DNA of 55,076 bases from JADJLQ01 sp034439915 (GTDB taxonomy: Bacteria; Bacteroidota; Bacteroidia; Chitinophagales; Saprospiraceae). The notes beneath the pieces were generated by a model. It searched no databases, was not told the origin of the DNA, and saw only the letters and a program-made list of their open reading frames with translations. Made by a program: the position numbers and the translations under genes. Numbering within the stretch: the stretch's first letter is position 1; the number at the start of each line of letters is the position of its first letter. The stretch lies in assembly GCA_034439915.1 (NCBI GenBank), contig JAWXBI010000123.1, positions 1 through 55,076 of the forward strand, read 5' to 3'. Shown here in pieces: positions 1-8,800 of the stretch.

Positions 1-251
1 AAATCATACTCGGAAGCAATCGGTTCTTTGACTTTGAGTATCATTTCCGCGGAAGCATACGTTTCCTCTATAGTGGGAATGATAACCGCCCCGGCTTCTT
101 TATAATCATCATCTGAAAAACCACTCCCTTCACCGGCTGTGGACTGAATACTTACCATATGCCCTCTTTTAATAAATTCCATGACTCCGGCAGGTGTGAC
201 TGCAACCCGGTTTTCGCTGGATTTTATTTCGTTAGGTACGCCGATTTTCAT
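1..251 (-). CDS. ald: Alanine dehydrogenase, N-terminal part (cut by window edge)
   Basis: Reading leftward from the ATG at 251-249 gives 83 residues beginning MKIGVPNEIKSSENRVAVTP and continuing with AGVMEFIKRGH and a stretch ending LKVKEPIASEYD. This is the N-terminal substrate-binding half of alanine dehydrogenase, including the conserved 'E-x-R-V-(A/S)-(V/L)-T-P-x-G-V' signature. The family enzyme is NAD-dependent and interconverts L-alanine with pyruvate and ammonia in the cytoplasm. The rest of the protein (usually about 370 aa in total) lies beyond position 1. NAD(P) transhydrogenase subunit alpha shares this N-terminal fold, but the opening sequence fits alanine dehydrogenase better. 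Its promoter should lie in 252-404. Confidence 0.85.
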   Translation of the reverse strand, partial: MKIGVPNEIKSSENRVAVTPAGVMEFIKRGHMVSIQSTAGEGSGFSDDDYKEAGAVIIPTIEETYASAEMILKVKEPIASEYD

Positions 252-338
252 GGTTCAATTTGGTTTTGGTTAGAATTTATTAGACACTCATCGAGTGGTC
301 AAATATAATTTGTTTGTTGTAAAGTTTCTATCTAAACA

Positions 339-367
339 AAAGGCCTCTGAAATTTTCAAAGGCCTTT
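339..367 (-). terminator. Rho-independent terminator of the 405-5537 gene
   Basis: Arms 339-346 (AAAGGCCT) and 360-367 (AGGCCTTT) are perfect complements, with a second inner pairing of TGAA and TTCA. On the minus strand the stem is followed by TTTTGTTT. It lies 38 bp past the stop of the upstream minus-strand gene and before the ald start, so it separates the two transcripts. Confidence 0.75.
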
Positions 368-404
368 GCATTTGGCACAAAAAAATATTTTAATTCAATG
401 AAGA

Positions 405-3400
405 TCAATCGACCATAATCATTCTTCGGGTATGTCGGGCGGAATTCGTTTCAATAGAATAATAGTATACTCCGGCATGGTTTAACTCCTGTTTTTCCAG
501 CCGGTATTGATTATAACCCTGGACCCCGTAAATTTTTCTGTTGATCAAAACCCGTCCGGTCAGGTCCGTGACCTGAATAGTAACCGATTCGTTTTGAGGC
601 AGGTCAAAGGAAATCAGGGTATAAGTTTGAAATGGATTGGGTATATTTTGGTACAAGGTAAAATTATGCCGGGTTTTGTTGCTTTGATTATCAAAAACCA
701 GATTTACTCCACCGGCCTCTTTCCCATTAAAGGATTCAGCCCGGGTATACATAGAATTGATGGCCAGGCTTTGACTCAATTTTACAGTTTTAGTTGCTTT
801 CACCTTAATGGAAAGCAAAGTTTGCTGGTCCGTAACCGTGAGCGCTGACGGTTGGGTCCAACTGGTCGTCAAATAACCATTGATGACCCCAAAATTCCTT
901 TGATCCAATTCCAGGGCATGACCCTGAACATCCAATATCTCCAATCCTTCGTGTTTTAAACTGAACTGAAAAGCTTCCATGGACAAAAAGTTGGGGGAAG
1001 AGAATGACACTACAGTTTCCTGACCGGCCACCAATAAACGGTCTTCGGTGGAAAAAGTAAGGGAATGATCGATGGATCTGTTTTCCAGTCCTGCGAGTCT
1101 GTGCGCAATAACAGAATGATTCAGGTCTCCGATCTTTATCCCAACAAAATCCTTCTTAAGTTCATCCGCTTTCAGGCCTTTGATATCGATATACTCCTGC
1201 ACTATCCAGGGATTCTGCGTATTGATTTCGAGTTGTTTAGGTACAAATTTCCAGCTTTTGGTTCCTGACAATTCATCGTAAAGATAAAGAATGAGTTTAC
1301 GGAGTTCCAGCATATCCAGCGCAGTAACCGCTTTATCATTGTTGACATCGGCAGCCAGGTATTGATAACCATTTTGGAAGGGCTCCATACCCAGGATATG
1401 TTTCTGAATCATCAGCAGGTCAATGGTACTCACCCCATTGGAAGGTTGATCGTTCCGGGAAGGTTTGATCAGGTAAGGCGCATTCAAGGGAAGATTTAAA
1501 AACGCGTATTGTCCGTTAAATGTAGTTTTAAATGAAGGAAGGTGGTGACTGGATTGTGCTTCAATCAGGACATGTTCGATCGGCTGGCTTGCCGGAGTCC
1601 TGATTTCTCCGGAAATGCTTCCAGCAACACTTTTTGCATCTTCACACACATCGCCGTTGCCATCCTGTATATTGATAAAAGTCGAACAATAATCGAAATT
1701 GCCTGCTTCATCCCAAACATAAATATCAATTTCTATGGTAAAACTTACCCCATTGGGAATGCCGGTACAATCAAATATTTTACAGCTATCCGCTATACTA
1801 GGACCAAAGCTGAACTTCAGATTTCCCTGGCTGGTGCAGTTGTCAAAACTGCCGGCATCTAAATCTTTTGCCCAGACTTTTATAGTGCCGGTAGACGGCA
1901 TAATCACTGTGGCAATGCCATGATAACAATAGGGTGTAGGCCTTTTACAATCTCTGACCGTCAATATAAAGGTGCACGTATCTTCATTGCCGCAATTGTC
2001 TTCCGCAATCACCGTGACCAGGGATTTTCCCTGAGGCTGGACAATCGAGAGTGAAGCTACCGAGGCGGAACTTTTTTTATCGATGCTGCTTTTATTGTAG
2101 GCCCTGGCCAGCAAATCTGAAGCCGAAGGATTTTCATTGAGTTCCCAACGATAACTTATCCGGTCTGCAGACGTACAATTATCTGTAGCACTAAATGGGA
2201 TTGATACAGTGGGTAATTCACAATTTTCAGAAAAAATACAGACCGTGTCATCCAGGCAGGTAATGACGGGTGCAATGGTATCCTTGATTAAAATGATTTG
2301 GATGTAGGTGATAAACCCATCGCCATTGTCTTTTAAATGCCGGTATACGCATGGCCTTTTAACCGTATCAGCGACTACCCGATCGTCCACGATAACATCC
2401 TGCCCCCTGGAAGTAAGTCCGGGATCAAACTTGCACCAATCCACAATACGCCAGGTGCGCACTATTTTATAACAGGCGTCGGGGACGATATCAAACCGCT
2501 GGTCTTCATAATTTACACCGACCAACTCGCATTCATCGTCCATCACGATAGGTTTGCCAATAGCCTCCGGAGAAACATCTTCTTTATTATCACAAACAGT
2601 AACTTTGTCTTCAGGAAACATGACCTCAAAATCAGACCGGTGTTTGGTCACTATTTTTTGGTCTACAGTCACCGCATTGCCACATCGATCTTTGACATTC
2701 CAGCTGCGCTTGATCCAACCGTTGTTACATTTATCAAAATAAAACTCGTCTTTAATTGTAAAGGAAGTGGTGTCAATCCAGCAATTGTCCCAGATCCAAA
2801 ATTTACCGGTTCCGGCTGTATCACTTCCCGGATTGCCATTTCGTAACACCGGGGATGCAAACGCCGTTTTTGGATCGACTTTTCCGGCTGCATCGTTTTT
2901 ATCCAGACGTAGCCAGCTGTGACAATAGACGGGTGACCAGGAGTTCTCCTGGGGATTACATGGAAGGATTTCACCATGTTCATCAGGATGGGAGCTACCG
3001 TAGATATTGCAGCCATACCAACCGTAATTTTTTCCGGTTGCATCTGCGGTATCGGATAAGTCATTATCGTTTTCAACTGTACTTTCAATAGCATGATAAG
3101 GAATCCGGTATTGATCCTGACATACCAGGTCCTGGGCATTGTCCAGGATCCAGTTAAAATCGGTACAAATTGCGTATTCATATTGATCACTTTCCACAGA
3201 AGAGACATTGTCACAATACCAGAATATATCAGCAGGCTTCTGGGCTACGGGAGGCGTTTTGTCATCTACGAGAATACGAATCATACAATCACTGTAAAGT
3301 CTTCTGCTGCAAGTCTTGCCAGGCGCAGGCGCTCCTGAAGTGGCTGCTCCGAGTTTATAGGCGAATTCTGGCCAGCAAAACAATGGAATGATAGGCAGGC

Positions 3401-5537
3401 TTTTACTTAATATGAGGAAGGTGGCACCCGTATAGGCAGGTAACCAATAATCTTTATTCGGATGGGTGACCAGGCCTTCTATCCAGGCCTGATGTTTTTC
3501 TAAACACAACCAGGGGAGTGCAGTTTCGCACTTGCTAGCTGGTTTGACATCCAACTGATAATTGTGCCAGAGCATAAACGATGGATAGCTATTGTAACAA
3601 AACCAGGAGTGCGGGCTGCATGGATAAACATGGGGATCATACTTCGGAACCCCACAGGCTTCATATACCCTTAACACGATCATATTTTCTGCGCAATTGG
3701 TCAGATCGATATAGTCCTTAAAGACATAACAATTAATCCAGGCTTCAATGATTTCATCATAGGCCGCTTTGTCTTTCCAATACGCCGCTTTACCACAGGA
3801 ATCCTCCATTTGTTTGGAGTATTTAGCCCGGTAATAATTGACGGAATCCATATGGGCAACGGCAAAGTGAAGGATATCACAGCAGTTGTCTTTGCTTCCG
3901 TTATCCAATTCTTCGGCATATATTCTGCTCCAGCATTGGTCGGGATCGATGGTAGTTTGCGTAAGCTCATCGCACACCGGAATGGGAGGGCTTTGATCCG
4001 TAATACAAATTAAAGCAATGCCCGCAAAACCTGCATTGAATTCGAATAGGGTAGTGTCGGCTGCCTGATTGATTAATCGGACCGGACTGTTGGCTGTATT
4101 GAAACATTCATCCTGGGCCTGAATAATAAATGGGTAACAACCTCTGGGCAGCGTAAAATCCCTGAGGGTTAATAAGGCAAAGGAAGCGTTGGGTCCTATG
4201 ATATCAGTGAAATAATAGGCTTTGAGATCGGCTGGCAGGGTAAAACAATCTTTGGGATTACCATGACGCACTATACTGGTACCGAGGTTTTTGGGGTCAA
4301 TATAGGTCAGGTTGTAATTTTGTTTAACCCGGTTACAGTCGTCTACAGATAAACTGTCCAGACAAAATCTGCCATTACAATCGTGGGCGTTGGTAGTAAT
4401 ATCAACACGGTATCCGGGAATTTCAACGTCTATACCCTGGCCATCGAATATAAAAGGTAATGTAAACTTCGAGGTGACCAAGGGTGCTTGTTTGTCCTCC
4501 ACATTGATGTATTGTACACAAATGGTATCCTTGCCCTTACACCAATCGGTGAAACGCCACTCCCTGCGGATTTTGAATCCGGTCCCGCATATGGGAAATA
4601 CTAAATCGTTGTAATTAAATATCAATTTGCAATATTGACCCCCTGAAGGGTACATCCTTACGCAGGTATCGGTCAGGACATACGCATCGTTGATTAAACT
4701 GAATACACTATCCTTTATATACGGTACCACCTTCAGCGAGGGGGAAATACATTTTTTAAGGCCGTTTTTAAAAGTATCCCTTTCCTGCAAAGTGAGCAGT
4801 AATTCGGGAGTGGGGTAGTAAGGGCTCGTTACAACAGGTGAAAGCGACAGGACATCAAAATTGGCCGGATTAGATGAAGAACCGGTGTTTCCGGGCTTTT
4901 TGCACAATACCCTGCAACCCAGGTTGACCATATCAGGACATTTGATCAAGGGGAAAGAATCCTTACGGACCGTAATGGTATCATGGCAGGTTGAGGTATT
5001 TCCCCATTTATCAAAGCTGCGGATCAGCCGGATGACCCTGCCCACTGCTAAAACAGAATCGCATCCGTAATCTGACCAATCCAATCGTTCGATGATCGAT
5101 CGCCCATCCTGTGAACAATTGTCCACCATGGTATTAAGTAATTCATTTAAACGCGCCAATTGAAAACAGGAGATGGTATCGTTCCGGCAAAAGGGTTGAG
5201 CCGGGGCCTTATCTTCTATCGTGACATATCCCCAACAACTATTAAATCCTGCATAAACATGGTAGATAAACGTATACCCGAGATGAGACCGGTCTACATC
5301 ATTTCCTTTTAATTTAGAGGTTCCAAAAGGGTAACTTAATCGAAGCGAATACGCACAGGATTGATCAGGATTTTCAAGAAAATCCATTGGAACCAATATT
5401 TTAGAACAGGTGTTGCTGGGCAAAGAAGCATGGACCAGATCATTACAAATCAAATTACAGTTTTGACCGTTTGATACCAATGGAAATAACCATGCCCACA
5501 CACTTACAACTACGCAGAATCTAAATAGGCTTTTCAC
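405..5537 (-). CDS. Giant cysteine-rich T9SS-exported surface protein, paralogue A
   Basis: This 1,710-aa protein starts with a Sec signal peptide (MKSLFRFCVVVSVWAWLFPL, cut near SNGQ). A long cysteine-rich body follows, with HYR/Ig-like segments (for example a PFSATDNC motif). A dockerin-like calcium-binding pair lies at about 1362-1420 (GVSTIDLLMIQKHILG, then DVNNDKAVTALDMLELRKL). The C-terminus is a type A T9SS sorting domain at about 1627-1710 (LYQNIPNPF, then DLTGRVL, ending RRMIMVD). It is therefore predicted to be secreted and anchored on the cell surface or released. Its neighbour 5847-11033 is a full-length paralogue with the same order of segments, including near-identical blocks such as DLDNGSKDNCC and LHFAVAHMD. 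I see no catalytic domain that I recognise, so the role (adhesin, matrix or structural protein) is unknown. Each copy has its own terminator, so the two need not be cotranscribed. Confidence 0.88.
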   Translation of the reverse strand: MKSLFRFCVVVSVWAWLFPLVSNGQNCNLICNDLVHASLPSNTCSKILVPMDFLENPDQSCAYSLRLSYPFGTSKLKGNDVDRSHLGYTFIYHVYAGFNSCWGYVTIEDKAPAQPFCRNDTISCFQLARLNELLNTMVDNCSQDGRSIIERLDWSDYGCDSVLAVGRVIRLIRSFDKWGNTSTCHDTITVRKDSFPLIKCPDMVNLGCRVLCKKPGNTGSSSNPANFDVLSLSPVVTSPYYPTPELLLTLQERDTFKNGLKKCISPSLKVVPYIKDSVFSLINDAYVLTDTCVRMYPSGGQYCKLIFNYNDLVFPICGTGFKIRREWRFTDWCKGKDTICVQYINVEDKQAPLVTSKFTLPFIFDGQGIDVEIPGYRVDITTNAHDCNGRFCLDSLSVDDCNRVKQNYNLTYIDPKNLGTSIVRHGNPKDCFTLPADLKAYYFTDIIGPNASFALLTLRDFTLPRGCYPFIIQAQDECFNTANSPVRLINQAADTTLFEFNAGFAGIALICITDQSPPIPVCDELTQTTIDPDQCWSRIYAEELDNGSKDNCCDILHFAVAHMDSVNYYRAKYSKQMEDSCGKAAYWKDKAAYDEIIEAWINCYVFKDYIDLTNCAENMIVLRVYEACGVPKYDPHVYPCSPHSWFCYNSYPSFMLWHNYQLDVKPASKCETALPWLCLEKHQAWIEGLVTHPNKDYWLPAYTGATFLILSKSLPIIPLFCWPEFAYKLGAATSGAPAPGKTCSRRLYSDCMIRILVDDKTPPVAQKPADIFWYCDNVSSVESDQYEYAICTDFNWILDNAQDLVCQDQYRIPYHAIESTVENDNDLSDTADATGKNYGWYGCNIYGSSHPDEHGEILPCNPQENSWSPVYCHSWLRLDKNDAAGKVDPKTAFASPVLRNGNPGSDTAGTGKFWIWDNCWIDTTSFTIKDEFYFDKCNNGWIKRSWNVKDRCGNAVTVDQKIVTKHRSDFEVMFPEDKVTVCDNKEDVSPEAIGKPIVMDDECELVGVNYEDQRFDIVPDACYKIVRTWRIVDWCKFDPGLTSRGQDVIVDDRVVADTVKRPCVYRHLKDNGDGFITYIQIILIKDTIAPVITCLDDTVCIFSENCELPTVSIPFSATDNCTSADRISYRWELNENPSASDLLARAYNKSSIDKKSSASVASLSIVQPQGKSLVTVIAEDNCGNEDTCTFILTVRDCKRPTPYCYHGIATVIMPSTGTIKVWAKDLDAGSFDNCTSQGNLKFSFGPSIADSCKIFDCTGIPNGVSFTIEIDIYVWDEAGNFDYCSTFINIQDGNGDVCEDAKSVAGSISGEIRTPASQPIEHVLIEAQSSHHLPSFKTTFNGQYAFLNLPLNAPYLIKPSRNDQPSNGVSTIDLLMIQKHILGMEPFQNGYQYLAADVNNDKAVTALDMLELRKLILYLYDELSGTKSWKFVPKQLEINTQNPWIVQEYIDIKGLKADELKKDFVGIKIGDLNHSVIAHRLAGLENRSIDHSLTFSTEDRLLVAGQETVVSFSSPNFLSMEAFQFSLKHEGLEILDVQGHALELDQRNFGVINGYLTTSWTQPSALTVTDQQTLLSIKVKATKTVKLSQSLAINSMYTRAESFNGKEAGGVNLVFDNQSNKTRHNFTLYQNIPNPFQTYTLISFDLPQNESVTIQVTDLTGRVLINRKIYGVQGYNQYRLEKQELNHAGVYYYSIETNSARHTRRMIMVD

Positions 5538-5846
5538 GGTGATTATGAATTGATTATAAAACCGAAATTTAGTCTATCTGCCTTCAAATAACACGCTTAT
5601 AACGGGTGTTTTTGGAATATTGCTTTAACTTATACAAGCTAACTTTAATGTTTGTATATAATGATTTAATTATCAATAGAAGACATGATAAGTTTGGCTG
5701 TAATATGAATTCTGTGCTATGGTGCAGGAATCAAATACGGACCCCTTAAAATAAAAAAGGACCTGGTCGGTCAAACCAGGTCCCTAAAATCAAGACAACA
5801 TTTCTACAATAAAATCTGAACCAGATTTTATTTAAAGACAGCCGGA
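5538..5846. other. Intergenic spacer between the two giant paralogues
   Basis: The 309-bp AT-rich gap carries the terminator of the upstream paralogue (5759-5783) and must hold the promoter of the downstream one. I found no clean TTTG-N19-TAnnTTTG match on the minus strand and no small gene. Confidence 0.6.
5759..5783 (-). terminator. Strong rho-independent terminator of the 5847-11033 gene
   Basis: Arms 5759-5766 (GGACCTGG) and 5776-5783 (CCAGGTCC) pair perfectly, with one further T-A pair. On the minus strand the stem is followed by TTTTTTATTTT. It lies 63 bp after the stop codon of the minus-strand gene, the expected place. Confidence 0.88.
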
Positions 5847-8800
5847 TTATTCAACCAACAACATCTTTTTAGTATCACTGAATGTTTTCGTTTTTATAGT
5901 ATAGTAGAGGATTCCGGCTCCACCAAATTCAGACCGATTAACAACCAATTTGTTGATCCCTTTGACACCATCAACCTGATATGCTTTTATCTGCTTTCCG
6001 GTGACATCGGTTATACTGATCGTTGTTTTTTCTTCCTTACCCAATTCAAATCCGATGACGGTTTGATTTTTGAATGGATTAGGTGTATTCTGGAACAAAG
6101 CATATGGAGTGGATGAAACCGCATTGCCAACTTCCAGCGATACGCCTAAAAACCGGGTGTTTAATCCATCAGAAGCATAGGCTTCAGACCGGGTATAGCG
6201 GGAGTTGATCCGGATACTTTCGCTGAGTTTGACGGGTTTATCTGCTTTTACTTTTAAACTAAAAGCCACAGCTCCGGGACTCAACGTGGTCCCGTGTCCA
6301 CCCGATTTGACATCGCTCCAACTGGTAGTGATATAACCCTGATTTAATTTGGTCAAGCCAAAATGGGTCGCATCTACTTTAAGATCACCCTTTTTAATAT
6401 CGACCAGCGACAATCCGCTTAAAGCCAATGAAAACTGGTAACCTTCTATGGAAGTAAAATTGTCTGCTTTGAATTCAATAGTGGCTGTCTCTCCGGCTTT
6501 CAATTCTTTTTCATCTATTTTGAAACGGAGTGATCCGCTATTTTCCCTTACTTCGACACCCAACAGACTGTGTGGGGTAGCGGTCATATTGACATCACCA
6601 ATTTTGATCCCGACAAAATCACGGTTCAGTTCATTCTGGCTCAATTTATTGATATCAATTTGTTCAGGGTAATTCGCAGTTAACGGTGAGCCGGTGGATG
6701 GGAAAGCATATGACTTCGGAACAAACTTCCAGCTGGTATTATTTGGTAATTTATCGTAAACGGATAAAATTAATTTTCTCAATTCCACCAGGTCTACGAC
6801 CGTGATGTCTTTGTTGCGATCCACATCCGCTGCGATTAATTTATACGGTGAATTAAACGTATTCACGCCCTGGATATGTTTTTCAATCAGGACCAGGTCT
6901 ATCGTACTGACCCCGTTCATGGCATCGTCATCCCGGGAAGGAACAATGGTGTAATTTTCCTTGAAAGGCAGACTGGAAAAAGAATAATTGCCTTTTACAT
7001 CGCTCATGTACGCCGGCATATTGATCGAAGATTTTACTTCGAGTTTTACGCGTTCTACAGCGTCCTGGTTTTCTGTCTTGATGATCCCGGCAATAGATCC
7101 AACAGCTCCGGTGAGGTCGGGACATTTGTTGCCATTACCATCCTGGATGAGCAGATAAGTGCGGCAATAATCATTATTTCCGGCGGCATCCCACACATAA
7201 ATATCTACTTCGATGGTAGCACTGATTCCATTGGGGATGTCAGCGCAGGTAAACACCTTACTCGTAACGGTTTTGTCCGGACCAAAACTAAACGTAAGAC
7301 TGGTTTTCGGGGTACAGTTATCAAAACTTCCGGCATTGAGGTCACTGGCCCATACGGCGATTTCACCGGTAGTAGGCATGATGACGGTTGCTATACCATT
7401 AAAACAATATGGAGTCGGTTTTTTACAGTCTTTAACGGTGAGCACAAAGGTGCAGGTATCCTGATTTCCACAATTGTCTTCTGCAATCACATGGACCAAA
7501 TGGGTACCGTCTTTAATGGTATTGGATGTAAACGATTTGACGTAGGTCGGGCTTTTTGAATTGATAGCCGATTTGTTAAACACCTTACCTGCGATATCGC
7601 TTGCGGATGCATTGAGATCTAACTCCCAACGGAAACTGATCTTATCCAACAGCGTGCAATTATCTGTTGCAAAGAAGGGTATGGTCAGATTCGGTGCAGT
7701 ACAATCTGCGTCCGTACCGGAGTACAGGCAAATGGTGGTGTCTTTGCAAACAATAGCCGGGGCTTCCTCGTCGATGACCTTAATGATTTGGGTATACGTG
7801 ACATAACCATCCCCATCGTCTTTCAGGTGGCGGTATACACAAAAACGTTCATTGCTATGAGCGACTTTGCGGTCGTCCACGATGACTTCAGGATTGCGAT
7901 TGTGGGCAGTGGGATCATACTTACACCAGTCAATCAACTTCCAGGTTCTGACTATTTTATAACAAGCATCCGGAACGATGTCATATCGTACATCTTCATA
8001 ATTTACACCGACCAATTCACAATCATCATCCATAATCATCGGAATGCCTGTGATCTCCGGAGTCAAGCTTCCGCTTGACAAACAATTTACCGTCACATCC
8101 TGAGGGAATTCAACCTCAAAATCAGAGCGATGCCGGGTAATGATTTTTTGATCACACGTAATGGTCGCATTACATTTGTCTTTAATGGTCCAGGTTCTTT
8201 TCACCCAGCCATTGCCGCAATTGTCAATATAAGATGTATCCTTGACGGAGGTATCACCCAGGGCACAATTATCCCAAATGATGAATTGACCTATTGATAC
8301 ATCCTCACCTCGTCCTCCACTTCTTAATACAGGGGTATAGAAAGCAGTCCGGGGGTCTGTTTTGCCCACAGAATCTCTTCTGTCCAGGCACAACCAGGTA
8401 TGACAATAAACCGGAGACCAGCTATCCCTGTTGTCTTCACAATAGTCTTTGTAATTGCCATGCTCGTCCTGATGTGATGGGCCGTAGATATTACAACCAT
8501 ACCAGCCAAATGCTTTGCCGGTCGCATCCGCCGTATCCGACAAATTGTTGTCAAATTCTATTTCACACTCGATCGCATGGTAAGCCACACCATTGAATTC
8601 ACAGGAACCATCCGATGCATTCAACGTAGGGTCATAATCGTAGCTGCCGTTGCCATTTGCAAGTACAAAATCATTGCCGAATGATATGTCGCACACAGCA
8701 TGGGCATATTCCAGTTTGTTGTATCTATGGCCGTTGAAATAATAACGTTTACCTTTTATTTCCCGCACATCGGTTACGTTGTCGCAGTACCAATATAGAT

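Noticed and set aside
2669..3214. 181-codon frame inside the giant paralogue A, same strand
   Set aside because: It lies in a shifted frame of a 1,710-aa gene with clear family features; its translation has no signal, motif or composition of a real protein.
6876..7559. 227-codon frame on the plus strand inside giant paralogue B
   Set aside because: Antisense shadow of the large gene; no recognisable domain or start context.
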